A stretch of DNA of 60,932 nt, from assembly GCA_902573065.1 (NCBI GenBank), contig CACGHX010000004.1, positions 1 to 60,932 of the forward strand, read 5' to 3'. The translations under genes and the position numbers were made by a program. This DNA comes from an uncultured Pelagibacteraceae bacterium. Its GTDB lineage: Bacteria; Pseudomonadota; Alphaproteobacteria; Pelagibacterales; Pelagibacteraceae. Below, piece by piece: positions 38,175 to 47,839 of the stretch (position 1 is the first letter of the stretch; every line of letters begins with the position of its first letter). The notes under the pieces were generated by a model. It was not told the origin of the DNA. It made no database searches and was given only the letters and a program-made list of their open reading frames with translations.

Positions 38175-39249
38175 TTTTCTTACATCCCTTGTTGACACAT
38201 TTTCTTTTTTGAATGTTTTCAAATATATTACTTTTAGAATTGGTCTATCAGTAGTTACATCTTTAATAATAATCTTTTTAATTGGTAATCCACTTATAAA
38301 TTATTTTGCAAAAAAACAAATTACTGGCCCCATAAGACAAGATGGACCAATCGATCATATTATTAAAAAAAGTGGGACTCCAACAATGGGAGGGTTAATG
38401 ATACTAATTGGAATTATAGTCAGTACCATTTTGTGGGCAGATTTAAAAAATATTTATATTTGGATTGTTTTATTTGTTTGTACATCTTTAGGTTTATTAG
38501 GTTTTTTAGATGATTATTTAAAAATTAAATTAAAAAATTCTTCAGGTATAAATGCCAAATTAAAATTTTTTGGACAATTTATAATAGCTTTAATAGCAAT
38601 ATTGACTTTAGTTTATTTTGCCGATCATAAGACTATATCAAATTTATATTTTCCTTTTTTCAAAAACCTAATTTTAAATATGGGTTTATTTTTTATTCCA
38701 TTTGGAATTTTTGTTATTATTGGCTCTTCAAATGCAGTAAATTTAACAGATGGTTTAGACGGTTTAGCAACCGTTCCAGTTATGTTAGTGGCACTATCAT
38801 TTTCACTTATATGCTATCTAGTGGGTAACACTATTTTTTCAGATTACCTTCAGATCCAATACGTTCCAAATGTTGGTGAACTATCAGTTTTTTGTGGATC
38901 GATAGTGGGGTCTTGTCTTGGTTTTCTTTGGTATAACGCACCGCCAGCCAAAATTTTTATGGGAGATACAGGTTCATTATCTCTAGGTGGATCAATAGCC
39001 TCCGTAGCAATAATTGTAAAACACGAAATAGTTCTTGCTATAGTCGGAGGTCTTTTTGTTTTAGAGACAGCATCAGTAATAATTCAAGTAGTTTCTTTCA
39101 AGCTAACCGGAAAAAGAGTTTTTAAAATGGCACCTATTCACCATCATTTTGAAAAAAAAGGTTGGGCAGAGTCCACAGTAGTAATTAGATTTTGGATAAT
39201 ATCAATTATCCTTGCTCTAATTGGACTTGCAACTTTAAAATTAAGATAA
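38164..39249 (+). CDS. mraY: Phospho-N-acetylmuramoyl-pentapeptide-transferase
   Basis: This polytopic inner-membrane enzyme transfers phospho-MurNAc-pentapeptide to undecaprenyl phosphate, making lipid I. At 361 residues it is full length. The conserved loops are [16 protein letters not shown] with the aspartate pair, [24 protein letters not shown] and the C-terminal MAPIHHHFE. It overlaps the murE-murF fusion by 11 bp and precedes murD by 1 bp. Confidence 0.98.
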   Translation: MLYSFLTSLVDTFSFLNVFKYITFRIGLSVVTSLIIIFLIGNPLINYFAKKQITGPIRQDGPIDHIIKKSGTPTMGGLMILIGIIVSTILWADLKNIYIWIVLFVCTSLGLLGFLDDYLKIKLKNSSGINAKLKFFGQFIIALIAILTLVYFADHKTISNLYFPFFKNLILNMGLFFIPFGIFVIIGSSNAVNLTDGLDGLATVPVMLVALSFSLICYLVGNTIFSDYLQIQYVPNVGELSVFCGSIVGSCLGFLWYNAPPAKIFMGDTGSLSLGGSIASVAIIVKHEIVLAIVGGLFVLETASVIIQVVSFKLTGKRVFKMAPIHHHFEKKGWAESTVVIRFWIISIILALIGLATLKLR

Positions 39250-39250
39250 A

Positions 39251-40564
39251 ATGATATTTAAGCATATTCTGAAAAATAAAAGTTTTTTAGTTTATGGACT
39301 AGGCTTAACCGGTCGATCTGTATTAAAATTTTTAAAAAAAACAAAAGCCAAAAGTATTTATCTTTGGGATGATAATATTAGTTTAAGAAAAAAATTTAAT
39401 TTAAGAGAAAACAACAATTCGATAAAAAGAAAATTTTCAGAGGTAGACTATATAGTACTAAGCCCCGGTATTAGTCTTAGAAAAAGCAATAAAAAAGAAC
39501 AACTAAATAAAAATCAAAGAAAAATAATTACCGATATAGATCTTTTTTTTCTAACTAATAAAATTTTCAAATCTGTGGTTGTAACAGGTACAAACGGAAA
39601 ATCTACAACATGCAGTATTATTAAAAAGGTTTTATCTGATTCAGGATATAACACTGTAGCAGTAGGTAATATAGGCAAACCAATTTTAAATTATAATATT
39701 GGAAAAAAAAAAAATGTTGTAATAGTCATTGAGATGTCTTCTTTTCAATTGGAATATTCAAAATTCGTAAAACCAAATCATGCAATTCTTACTAACATAA
39801 CTAGAGATCACCTAGATTGGCATGGAACTATGAAAAATTATATTAATTCAAAATTTAAAATCTTTTTGCTTCAAAATAAAAAAGATTATGCCTATTTACC
39901 TCAAAACAACAACATAATTAAAATTTTCAAAAAAAATAATATGGAAGCTAACATTATTTTAAATAAAGGAAGGATACAAAAATATATTAAAGAAAATATT
40001 TCAAATACTCATTTAATGTCAAAAAGCAATCTTGAAAACATATCTTTTGTTTATGATTTAAAAAATAATTTTAAAATAAGCAATAAAAGTTTTTTCACCT
40101 CTTTAAATAAATTCAAAGGTTTACCTCATCGACAAGAAATATTTCTTAAAAAAAATAATATTTATTTTATTAATGACTCGAAAGCCACAACATTTACGGC
40201 AACCGAAGAGTGTTTAATAAATTATAAAAATATATTTTGGATTGTGGGAGGCCTCAAAAAAGTTGGTGATCGATTTAATTTAAGTAAAATTAAAAAAAAT
40301 ATATATAAAGCTTTTATTATTGGAAAAAATAGATCTTTTTTTAAAAATAAAATAAATAAAAAAATAGATTACGTAGAAACAGAAAATATTCATAAAGCAG
40401 TTAAAAATATATTCAGTGAACTTAAAAATTTTTATAAAAATAAAGATAAAATATTTGTTATATTAAGCCCTGCATGCGCATCTTATGATCAATTTAAAAA
40501 TTTTGAGGAGAGGGGAGAACTATTTAAAAAACTAATTAAGTATAATGCAAAAAGATATCTCTGA
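39251..40564 (+). CDS. murD: UDP-N-acetylmuramoylalanine-D-glutamate ligase
   Basis: A 437-residue cytoplasmic Mur ligase adding D-glutamate to UDP-MurNAc-L-Ala. The N-terminal UDP-binding segment is VYGLGLTGRSVLKFL, the P-loop is VTGTNGKSTT near residue 114, and the central ITRDHLDWHGTMKNYINSK and FINDSKATTFTAT stretches are MurD-type. LSPACASYDQFKNFEERGELFK near the C-terminus is also diagnostic. It starts 1 bp after mraY and overlaps ftsW by 20 bp. Confidence 0.97.
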   Translation: MIFKHILKNKSFLVYGLGLTGRSVLKFLKKTKAKSIYLWDDNISLRKKFNLRENNNSIKRKFSEVDYIVLSPGISLRKSNKKEQLNKNQRKIITDIDLFFLTNKIFKSVVVTGTNGKSTTCSIIKKVLSDSGYNTVAVGNIGKPILNYNIGKKKNVVIVIEMSSFQLEYSKFVKPNHAILTNITRDHLDWHGTMKNYINSKFKIFLLQNKKDYAYLPQNNNIIKIFKKNNMEANIILNKGRIQKYIKENISNTHLMSKSNLENISFVYDLKNNFKISNKSFFTSLNKFKGLPHRQEIFLKKNNIYFINDSKATTFTATEECLINYKNIFWIVGGLKKVGDRFNLSKIKKNIYKAFIIGKNRSFFKNKINKKIDYVETENIHKAVKNIFSELKNFYKNKDKIFVILSPACASYDQFKNFEERGELFKKLIKYNAKRYL

Positions 40565-41684
40565 AAATATTAAGTCAAAATACTTTAAGTTTAATAAGTA
40601 TTGGAGAAATATTGACAAACAAATACTATTTGGTTTCTCTTTATTATTTATTCTAGGTGTTTTTTTTTCATTCTCATCTACATCAATTTTAGCAGATGAG
40701 AGATTAGATCGAGAATATTATTCATTTTTCCAAAAACATTTACTTTACGCTACTCTGTCTTTTTGTTTGATGATTTTTATTTCTTTTTTAAATAAGGATT
40801 TTTTAAATAAAACTTTTGTACCTTGCTTTCTGATTTTTTTTATTTTGTTATCTGTAGTTCCATTTATTGGAATAGAGGTAAAAGGAGCTAAAAGATGGTT
40901 AAATTTATATTTTTTTAATTTTCAACCAGTTGAATTTATAAAGCCATTTTTCATTTTAATAATTGCGCAAATTATAAGCTCAAATAATTTTAAAAGCCTA
41001 AACTTTACTCACTTTATTTCATTTATAATTTTATCCTTCATAATATTTCTCCTTGTAGTCCAACCAGACATAGGTCAATCAGTTTTATTAATAGTAACTT
41101 GGATTTCAGTAATTTTTGTTTCGGGTATGAATATTTATTTTATATTTGCCCTAAGCGTTATAGTTATTTCAGGCTTTTTTAGTTTAATTTTTTTCTCTCC
41201 TGAAAAATTTAATTATATTCTAAGTCGAATTTCGTCTTTTATAGATCCTTCAAAAGGTGATGGTTTTCAATCACAAAAAGCAATTGATGCGATAAGACTA
41301 GGAGGGGTAAAAGGACAAGGGATGGGTGAAGGTATTTTAAAAGAGTCTGTACCAGAAGCACATACTGATTATATTATTGCTGTAATCAGTGAAGAATTTG
41401 GATCAATAGTTTCGATACTAATAATATGTATTTTTCTTTTTATTGCTTTACGGCTCACTAAAATAATTATTGATTCTAAAAATAACTTTTTAAAATTATC
41501 TTTAAGCGGCTTGGTTTCCTTAATTATTTTTCAAACTTTTATACACGTAGGGGTCAACGCAAACTTATTACCAACTACAGGTATGACATTACCATTTTTA
41601 AGTTACGGGGGCTCTTCGTTAATATCAAGCGGCATAACAGCAGGAATAATTTTAAATTATACGAGCTTGGAGATTGAGAATTAA
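40545..41684 (+). CDS. ftsW: SEDS-family septal glycosyltransferase FtsW
   Basis: A 379-residue polytopic membrane protein that polymerises septal glycan strands from lipid II, paired with FtsI. Typical segments are GVEVKGAKRW-type (GIEVKGAKRWLNL near residue 110), LVVQPDIGQSVLL near 173, GQGMGEGILKESVPEAHTDYIIAVISEEFG (the long conserved periplasmic loop), and LPTTGMTLPFLSYGGSSL. About ten hydrophobic segments are visible. It overlaps murD by 20 bp; murG starts on the next base. Confidence 0.96.
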   Translation: MQKDISENIKSKYFKFNKYWRNIDKQILFGFSLLFILGVFFSFSSTSILADERLDREYYSFFQKHLLYATLSFCLMIFISFLNKDFLNKTFVPCFLIFFILLSVVPFIGIEVKGAKRWLNLYFFNFQPVEFIKPFFILIIAQIISSNNFKSLNFTHFISFIILSFIIFLLVVQPDIGQSVLLIVTWISVIFVSGMNIYFIFALSVIVISGFFSLIFFSPEKFNYILSRISSFIDPSKGDGFQSQKAIDAIRLGGVKGQGMGEGILKESVPEAHTDYIIAVISEEFGSIVSILIICIFLFIALRLTKIIIDSKNNFLKLSLSGLVSLIIFQTFIHVGVNANLLPTTGMTLPFLSYGGSSLISSGITAGIILNYTSLEIEN

Positions 41685-42776
41685 ATGGATAAAAAAAATT
41701 GCATTGTTATTGCTGCGGGCGGAACTGGTGGACACGTATTCCCGTCTATTTGTTTAGCTAATTATTTAATGAAAGATTATGATATAGAAATTTTTACAGA
41801 TGAAAGAGGTACAAAATATTTAAATACTCATAAAAATATCAAAATAAAAAAAATTACTTCAAGCAGAGTTTTTAATAAAAATATTATTTATTTTATAATA
41901 GGAATAGTTAAAGTTTTTTTATCAATTATTTTCTCAATAATACTTTTAATAAAACGCAAACCAAAATTGATTATTGGTATGGGAGGTTATTCATCTTTCC
42001 CAGTATGTCTGTCAGGATTTTTTTTAAAAATCCCAGTATTCATTTATGAGAACAATTTAATTATTGGAAGAGCAAATAAAATTCTTTTACCTTTTTCAAA
42101 AAAAATATTGGTTTCCACAAATAGTATTCAAGGTATTGATAACAAATATAAGAATAAAATAAGTCATATTGGGTTTTTATTAAGAGATAATATTTTAGGT
42201 GTAAAAACAACAAACTTTGAAATCACTAAGAATAATCTATCAATTTTAGTAATAGGCGGAAGCCAATCTGCAAAAGTTTTTGGTGAACAAATCCCAGTAG
42301 TTATTGAAGAATGTAATAAGAAAGGAATAAAATTTAATATATATCAACAATGTTTAGAATATCAAAAAAAAGATATTCAAAATATTTATGGCAAACTTAA
42401 AATTAAATTTGAATTATTTACTTTCTGTGATGATTTATTAAAGTATTATGAAAAAAGTGATATTGCAATTACAAGATGTGGAGCATCTTCTATGGCTGAA
42501 CTTGTAAATCTAAGAATCCCCTTCGTAGCTGTACCTCTCCCATCATCAATTGATAATCATCAACTCAAAAATGCAAAATATTTTAACGAAAAAAATTATT
42601 GTTTTTTACTAGAGCAAAAATTTCTTTTATCTAAATTATTGAATATATTACAAGATTTACATCAAGACAGAAATAAGCTGTATTCATTTAAGCAGAAAAT
42701 GAGCAAGCATTCTGATAAAGAATCTCTTATGAAAGCCAAACAAATTATTAAGGATTATTTTAATGGAAAAATCTAA
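41685..42776 (+). CDS. murG: UDP-GlcNAc:lipid I N-acetylglucosaminyltransferase MurG
   Basis: A peripheral inner-membrane GT-B enzyme that makes lipid II. The first G-loop is AAGGTGGHVFPSI near residue 11, with GMGGYSSFP and YENNLIIGRANK downstream. The C-terminal donor-site region has TRCGASSMAEL and PLPSSIDNHQLKNAKYF. The 363-residue length is right. It starts directly after ftsW and overlaps murC by 14 bp. Confidence 0.97.
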   Translation: MDKKNCIVIAAGGTGGHVFPSICLANYLMKDYDIEIFTDERGTKYLNTHKNIKIKKITSSRVFNKNIIYFIIGIVKVFLSIIFSIILLIKRKPKLIIGMGGYSSFPVCLSGFFLKIPVFIYENNLIIGRANKILLPFSKKILVSTNSIQGIDNKYKNKISHIGFLLRDNILGVKTTNFEITKNNLSILVIGGSQSAKVFGEQIPVVIEECNKKGIKFNIYQQCLEYQKKDIQNIYGKLKIKFELFTFCDDLLKYYEKSDIAITRCGASSMAELVNLRIPFVAVPLPSSIDNHQLKNAKYFNEKNYCFLLEQKFLLSKLLNILQDLHQDRNKLYSFKQKMSKHSDKESLMKAKQIIKDYFNGKI

Positions 42777-44154
42777 AATTAGTTTTAGTGAAAGAATTCA
42801 TTTTATTGGTATTGGTGGTATTGGAATGAGCGGGTTAGCTGAAGTAATGAAAGATATGGGATTTAATGTTCAAGGGAGTGATATTGCTAACAACAAAAAT
42901 ATTGAAAGATGCAGAAAAAATGGAATTAAAATTTTTTTGAAACACAACAAAAGAAATATTAGAAATTCCTCGATTATAGTTAAATCTTCAGCCATTGGAA
43001 ATAATAATCCAGAAATAATTTTTGCAAAAAATAATAAATTAAAAATTTTAAAAAGAGCAGAAATGCTTGCGCATGTCGTTTCACTAAAAAAAAATATTGT
43101 AATAACAGGTTCACATGGAAAAACCACTACAACATCTCTTATTTCAAGAATTTTATACGATGCCAAATTAGATCCAACAATAATAAACGGAGGTGTAATA
43201 AATTCTATAAAAAGTTCAGCTAGACTTGGAAAGGGTGATTGGGCAGTTTTAGAAGCGGACGAATCTGATGGAAGTTTTTTAAATTTTCCAGTCAATTATT
43301 CTGTTGTAACTAATATTGATAAGGAACATCTTGATTATTATAAAAATTTCGAAAATCTAAAAAAGTCTTTTTTAACCTTTTTAAATAAAACACCAGCAAT
43401 TGGTAAATCTTTTCTATGTATTGATGACAAAGAGATAAAAAAAATAATACCTAGAATAAAAAATAAAAATTTTTTTACTTACGGTTTTTCAAAAAAATCC
43501 AATTTTAGAATTTTTAATACAGTTTATAAAAAAAACTATTCTATTTTCGATATCAAGATCTCGATACCAGGAATAAGAAAAACTGTATTAAAAAAAATTA
43601 AATTAAACCTTATTGGGGCTTATAATATTCTTAACTCTGCTAGTGCAATAGCTATTTGTTTACATATTGGTATAGATATCAAAGTTATTAGAAATGCACT
43701 TAAAAAATTTAGTGGTATACAAAGAAGATTGACAAAAGTTTTTTCAAATAAACAGAGAGAATTTTTTGATGATTATGCACATCACCCAACTGAAATCAAA
43801 TCTGTTTTAAAAAGCATGAAGAAAATTAGTGCCGAAAGAAAAATAATTTCTGTTTTTCAGCCACATAGATATTCAAGATTGAAATTGTTAAAAAATGAAT
43901 TTGCATCCTCTTTTCAAGACTCAAATGTAGTTATTTTATGCCCTGTTTTTTCAGCAGGAGAAAAAATTGATAAAAATTATGATACATTTAAGTTTGCTGA
44001 TCTAATATCAAAAAAGTCAAATGTTCAGGTAATTACTGTTGAAAATCAAAAAGATCTTAAAAACTTTTTTAAAAAAAATTTAATTAGTAATGAACTAGTG
44101 TTATGTATGGGTGCCGGGTCTATATCAAAATGGATAAGGGAAATGAAACTTTAA
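42763..44154 (+). CDS. murC: UDP-N-acetylmuramate-L-alanine ligase
   Basis: A 463-residue Mur ligase that adds L-Ala to UDP-MurNAc. Visible are the N-terminal GIGGIGMSGLAEVM, the P-loop TGSHGKTTT near residue 115, EADESDGSFLNFP, NIDKEHLDYY, DDYAHHPTEIKSVLKS, and VFQPHRYSRLK. It overlaps murG by 14 bp and is followed immediately by murB on the next base. Confidence 0.97.
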   Translation: MEKSKISFSERIHFIGIGGIGMSGLAEVMKDMGFNVQGSDIANNKNIERCRKNGIKIFLKHNKRNIRNSSIIVKSSAIGNNNPEIIFAKNNKLKILKRAEMLAHVVSLKKNIVITGSHGKTTTTSLISRILYDAKLDPTIINGGVINSIKSSARLGKGDWAVLEADESDGSFLNFPVNYSVVTNIDKEHLDYYKNFENLKKSFLTFLNKTPAIGKSFLCIDDKEIKKIIPRIKNKNFFTYGFSKKSNFRIFNTVYKKNYSIFDIKISIPGIRKTVLKKIKLNLIGAYNILNSASAIAICLHIGIDIKVIRNALKKFSGIQRRLTKVFSNKQREFFDDYAHHPTEIKSVLKSMKKISAERKIISVFQPHRYSRLKLLKNEFASSFQDSNVVILCPVFSAGEKIDKNYDTFKFADLISKKSNVQVITVENQKDLKNFFKKNLISNELVLCMGAGSISKWIREMKL

Positions 44155-45027
44155 ATGTCAAATTTATTTTCAAGAGATATAAATTTAAAAAATTACAGCT
44201 GGTTTAATCTTGGTGGTCCAGCCAAAAACTTTTTTAAGCCAAAAAACAATACCGACCTTATAAATTTTTTTAATAAAAAAAACGATATTAATAAAAATAT
44301 TCATATTTTAGGAGCAGGATCAAATACTCTTTTTAGAGACGGTGGTTATAATGGTACAATAATCAAATTGGGAAAAGAATTTAGTAATATCGAAATACTA
44401 AATGATGGAAATTTACTTGTCGGTGCAGCATGCCTAGACAAAAAAATTGCAAATTTTGCTCTTGAAAACTCTTTTAAAGATTTTGAATTTTTATCCTGTA
44501 TACCGGGCAGTATCGGAGGTGCAATTGCTATGAATTGTGGGTGCTATGGTTATGAAATTTCTAAACTAGTTATTTCTGTTAATACAGTGACACTGGATGG
44601 AAAACTAAAATCTTTCAATAAAGATCAAATTAAATTTTTTTATAGGGGAAGTGACTTTGGAGAACCAGTTGTTATTACGAGTGTTAAACTAAAGGTTAGC
44701 AAGGGTATAAAAAAAGAAATACAAGAGAAACAGGACAAATTTTTATTACAAAAAAAGAAAAGTCAGCCTAGTCAAATAAAAACCTGTGGTAGTACATTCA
44801 AAAATCCTGGAAATAAAAAAGCTTGGGAGTTAATCAAAGATTCGGGATGTATTAATTTAAGAGTCGGTGGAGCTAAATTGTCAAATCAACATTGTAATTT
44901 TTTTGTTAATGACGGAAATGCAACATCAAAAGATATTGAATTGTTGATTGAAAGCGTAAAAAATAAAGTTTATTTGAAAACAGGTATAAAACTTGATTTA
45001 GAGATAAAGATTGTGGGAAAAAACTAA
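44155..45027 (+). CDS. murB: UDP-N-acetylenolpyruvoylglucosamine reductase
   Basis: A 290-residue FAD-dependent reductase completing UDP-MurNAc synthesis. FAD-binding sequences include NLGGPAKNFFKPK, ILGAGSNTLFRDGGYNG and GSIGGAIAMNCGCYG; the catalytic region has YRGSDFG and CGSTFKNP with its Ser, and the end has GGAKLSNQHCNFFVN. It is shorter than type I MurB and fits type II. It starts right after murC and ends 2 bp before ddl. Confidence 0.96.
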   Translation: MSNLFSRDINLKNYSWFNLGGPAKNFFKPKNNTDLINFFNKKNDINKNIHILGAGSNTLFRDGGYNGTIIKLGKEFSNIEILNDGNLLVGAACLDKKIANFALENSFKDFEFLSCIPGSIGGAIAMNCGCYGYEISKLVISVNTVTLDGKLKSFNKDQIKFFYRGSDFGEPVVITSVKLKVSKGIKKEIQEKQDKFLLQKKKSQPSQIKTCGSTFKNPGNKKAWELIKDSGCINLRVGGAKLSNQHCNFFVNDGNATSKDIELLIESVKNKVYLKTGIKLDLEIKIVGKN

Positions 45028-45029
45028 CA

Positions 45030-45962
45030 TTGCTTAAAAAAAAAAAAATTTTAGTTGTATTAGGTGGAATATCAAAAGAAAGGGCTATTAGTATAGACAC
45101 AGGTCTGTCTTGTATTAAAGCATTGAAAAAATTAAAATATAAAATTATTAAATTTGATCCTAAATTTTCTCCAATCACTGATATTAAAAAAAATAAAGCA
45201 GACATAATTTTTAATGCACTACATGGAAAAGGTGGCGAGGATGGAACAATTCAAAGTTTTTTTGAATACATAGGATTACCTTACACTCACTCAGGTCCTG
45301 TTTCATCTATGCTTGCTATGAATAAATATTTTTCTAAAAAAATATTTATCAAGAATAAAATCATTACACCTAAATATTTTTATTTAAATAAAATAAATTT
45401 TTCAAATGTAGACCTTAAAAAAGAAATAAAAAAAAACAAACTTAAATTTCCAATAGTATTAAAACCAAACCAGGAAGGTTCTAGTATTGGCGTAAATATC
45501 TGTAAAAATTATAACCTTTTAAATAGTTCATTTAGAAAACTTAGAAAAAAATACGATGATTTAATTTTTGAAAGTTATATACCTGGAAAGGAGATACAAG
45601 TTGCAAATATTGGTAATAATGCTATTGGCGCTATAGAACTTCAACCTAAAAGAAAATTTTATGATTATGATGCAAAATACAAAAAATCATCTAAAACAGA
45701 ACATATTATGCCCGCTGATATTTCAAAAAAAAAATATAGGGAGGTTCTAAAAATATCTGAGAAAGCCTATAAAATTTTAAAATGCAAAGGTATTGCTAGA
45801 TGTGATTTTAGATTTTACAAAGACAAATTTTATTTACTGGAGGTAAATACACAACCTGGCATGACTAGTTTATCTTTAGTTCCAGAAATAGCAGCTTATA
45901 AGAATATTTCTTTTACTAAACTAGTTAAATGGATGGTAAATAACGCAAGTCTAAATAGATGA
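45030..45962 (+). CDS. ddl: D-alanine-D-alanine ligase; TTG start
   Basis: A 310-residue ATP-grasp ligase making D-Ala-D-Ala for MurF. Segments include VLGGISKERAISIDTG at the N-terminus, NALHGKGGEDGTIQSFFEYIGLPYTHSG, VLKPNQEGSSIGV, and EVNTQPGMTSLSLVPEIA. No ATG is available before the conserved N-terminus; TTG at 45030 is two bases past the murB stop and is followed by a run of 13 A, so the start depends on this homopolymer being read correctly. The stop overlaps ftsQ as ATGA. Confidence 0.94.
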   Translation: MLKKKKILVVLGGISKERAISIDTGLSCIKALKKLKYKIIKFDPKFSPITDIKKNKADIIFNALHGKGGEDGTIQSFFEYIGLPYTHSGPVSSMLAMNKYFSKKIFIKNKIITPKYFYLNKINFSNVDLKKEIKKNKLKFPIVLKPNQEGSSIGVNICKNYNLLNSSFRKLRKKYDDLIFESYIPGKEIQVANIGNNAIGAIELQPKRKFYDYDAKYKKSSKTEHIMPADISKKKYREVLKISEKAYKILKCKGIARCDFRFYKDKFYLLEVNTQPGMTSLSLVPEIAAYKNISFTKLVKWMVNNASLNR

Positions 45963-46633
45963 AAAAAAAGAATATTTTTTTTTGGTTTTTTCTTTTTATA
46001 TTATTAACTACCTTTTATTTTGATTTTAATAAAACTAGATTAGCAGAAACTTTTAAAATTAAAAAAATAGAGATTCAAGGAGTAGAAAATGCAGATATAA
46101 ATTTATTAAATCTAAGATTGGAAAAATTTAAATATAATAATTTTTTTTTAATAAATCGACGTCAAATAGCTTCCTCTATAATTGATATTGATTTCATCAA
46201 CAAAGTTTTAATAAAAAAAATATATCCTGATAAAGTTCAGATAAAAATAAAGGAACATAAAATTATAGGTATTATTACAAACAATAACAATAAATATATT
46301 TTAAGCGAAGAGGGAATAATTATAAAAAAATACGATAAAAAATTTGAAAATTTACCAGTAATTTACGGTAAAGAAGTTCAAATTTTTTTTCCTCAATTTT
46401 ATGAAATTCTTAAAGAAACAAATTTTGATTTAAATAAAATCGAATTTCTAAAATATTTTGATACAAACCGGTGGGATATATTTCTCAAAAGTGGTAGACT
46501 AATAAAACTTCCAGGCAACGAATATGAAACTAAGCAATCTATATCCAAATTTATGTCAATTAGTAAAGACGAAAAATTTGATAAATTTAAAATATTTGAT
46601 TTTAGAGTAAAGAATCAATTAATAATAAAGTAA
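45959..46633 (+). CDS. ftsQ: Cell division protein FtsQ
   Basis: A 224-residue bitopic protein: a basic N-terminus, one transmembrane segment at about 6-22, then a POTRA domain (FKIKKIEIQGVENADINLLN) and the FtsQ beta domain with YPDKVQIKIKEHKIIGII and NKYILSEEGIIIK. It is somewhat short. FtsQ links FtsA/FtsZ to FtsL-FtsB and the FtsWI synthase. It overlaps ddl by 4 bp and is followed by ftsA after 6 bp, the classic ddl-ftsQ-ftsA order. Confidence 0.9.
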   Translation: MKKKNIFFWFFLFILLTTFYFDFNKTRLAETFKIKKIEIQGVENADINLLNLRLEKFKYNNFFLINRRQIASSIIDIDFINKVLIKKIYPDKVQIKIKEHKIIGIITNNNNKYILSEEGIIIKKYDKKFENLPVIYGKEVQIFFPQFYEILKETNFDLNKIEFLKYFDTNRWDIFLKSGRLIKLPGNEYETKQSISKFMSISKDEKFDKFKIFDFRVKNQLIIK

Positions 46634-46639
46634 AAAACT

Positions 46640-47524
46640 ATGGATGAAAAATTAATTATAGAATTAGACAATGACAAAATTAAGTATGCAGTTTTTAAAA
46701 CGAATGAAGAACTAGATTATAAATTATTAACAAATAAAATTTCAAAAAATGCAGGAATTAAAAAAGGAAAAATTCTTGATTTTGAATATTCATCAAAAAT
46801 TATAAGTAACGACCTTCATGAAATTGAAAAAAATGTTAATAAAATTTTTAAAAGTATATCGGTTGTTTTGAATCAAAAAGATGTATTTTGTACAAACCTA
46901 TGTGGTTTTAAAAAATTAAATGGTTCAAAAGTTGAGAAAAGGGATTTAGATTACATTTTAAATGAAGCAAAAAATTCTATTTCTAAAAACCAGAAAAATA
47001 ATTCTATAATACATATTTTGAATTCTAATTTTATTTTAGATAAAACAAAACAAGATAAAGCACCATTAAACATATTTGGGGACCATTTAAGTCTACACAT
47101 GACTTTCGTTTCTATACCAGACAATAATTTAAAAAATATAAAAGAGATTTTTAATAATAGTGATTTAAAAATTGATAGAATAATAAGCAAACCTTTTGCT
47201 GAAAATATTAATTTCCTAAATGTAAATAAAAAATTAAAAAATTTTATAACAATAAATATTGGAAATGAGCTTTCAACTATATCTTTATGTCAAAATTCAT
47301 CTCTAGTTTTCTTTAAAACTTTCCCTTTTGGGTCTAATTCAATTTATAGTGATATAAATCAACTTTGCTCTTTATCAAAAGATGAAGCAAAGACAATTAT
47401 TGAAAATTTAGAAAATAGTAAATCAATATATATAGATAGGAAATTTTTCGTTAATTCAGATTATAAAAAAATAAGTTTAAAACATTTTAAAGAAATAATT
47501 GATGTTAGATTTAAATTATTATGA
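46640..47524 (+). CDS. ftsA: FtsA, N-terminal part (about 294 residues); frame ends early
   Basis: Position after ddl-ftsQ and before lpxC identifies this as FtsA, the actin-like membrane tether of FtsZ, although the sequence is very divergent. Where FtsA normally has the phosphate loop DIGTSK, this reads IIELDNDKIKYAVFK; the second phosphate region FITININ-type (FITINIGNELSTISL) lacks the usual acidic Asp and Gly-Gly. The frame stops at TGA 47522-47524 after EIIDVRFKLL, just where the last quarter of the actin fold should follow. That missing part is present in the +1 frame (next entry). A sequencing indel, real frameshift or recoding are all possible. Confidence 0.72.
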   Translation: MDEKLIIELDNDKIKYAVFKTNEELDYKLLTNKISKNAGIKKGKILDFEYSSKIISNDLHEIEKNVNKIFKSISVVLNQKDVFCTNLCGFKKLNGSKVEKRDLDYILNEAKNSISKNQKNNSIIHILNSNFILDKTKQDKAPLNIFGDHLSLHMTFVSIPDNNLKNIKEIFNNSDLKIDRIISKPFAENINFLNVNKKLKNFITINIGNELSTISLCQNSSLVFFKTFPFGSNSIYSDINQLCSLSKDEAKTIIENLENSKSIYIDRKFFVNSDYKKISLKHFKEIIDVRFKLL

Positions 47525-47774
47525 GAAAAAAATTGGAAAAATAAATATTTTTTTTGAAGATGTTGATATTTATAAAAATTTGGGTGAAATATTTAAAAGT
47601 TACATAGATCTTAATGATAGAAAAATTCTTGTTGAGAATTTCACCGACAATGACCTCGGGACACTTTATGGAGCAGCTGAATTAATATTTAAAGGCTGGC
47701 CCAATGAGGCTTTACCTTTCTCTATTAAAAAAAAGTCAATAATATCAGGTTTTTTTGATCGTTTTTTTAACTAA
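47502..47774 (+). CDS. ftsA: FtsA, C-terminal part in the +1 frame
   Basis: About 90 residues in the +1 frame relative to the preceding ftsA part, overlapping it by 23 bp. YGAAELIFKGW near residue 55 matches the end of the actin fold, and the last residues SIISGFFDRFFN look like the amphipathic helix with which FtsA binds the membrane. The ATG at 47502 lies in the overlap, but no Shine-Dalgarno sequence is seen, so separate translation is not favoured. Joined with the N-terminal part it gives about 378 residues, close to a short FtsA. No ftsZ follows; lpxC begins 65 bp later. Confidence 0.62.
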   Translation: MLDLNYYEKKIGKINIFFEDVDIYKNLGEIFKSYIDLNDRKILVENFTDNDLGTLYGAAELIFKGWPNEALPFSIKKKSIISGFFDRFFN

Positions 47775-47839
47775 ATCGTAGTCTTTTGTAACATTAGTTG
47801 TTTTCAACAGTTTTTTAAATTTCTGTATAAACTTAAGTC

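Noticed and set aside
45018-45048. A frameshift or missing start for ddl at a run of 13 A
   Set aside because: A TTG at 45030 gives a complete, conserved N-terminus two bases after murB, so no error needs to be assumed, though the homopolymer is a weak spot.
47510-47530. prfB-like programmed +1 frameshift in ftsA
   Set aside because: The TTA-TGA-G context is not a good slippery site, and no internal Shine-Dalgarno sequence precedes it; kept only as one option in the ftsA finding.
47775-47839. A residual ftsZ fragment between ftsA and lpxC
   Set aside because: The 65-bp gap shows no FtsZ-like codons; a full ftsZ lies at 30,820.
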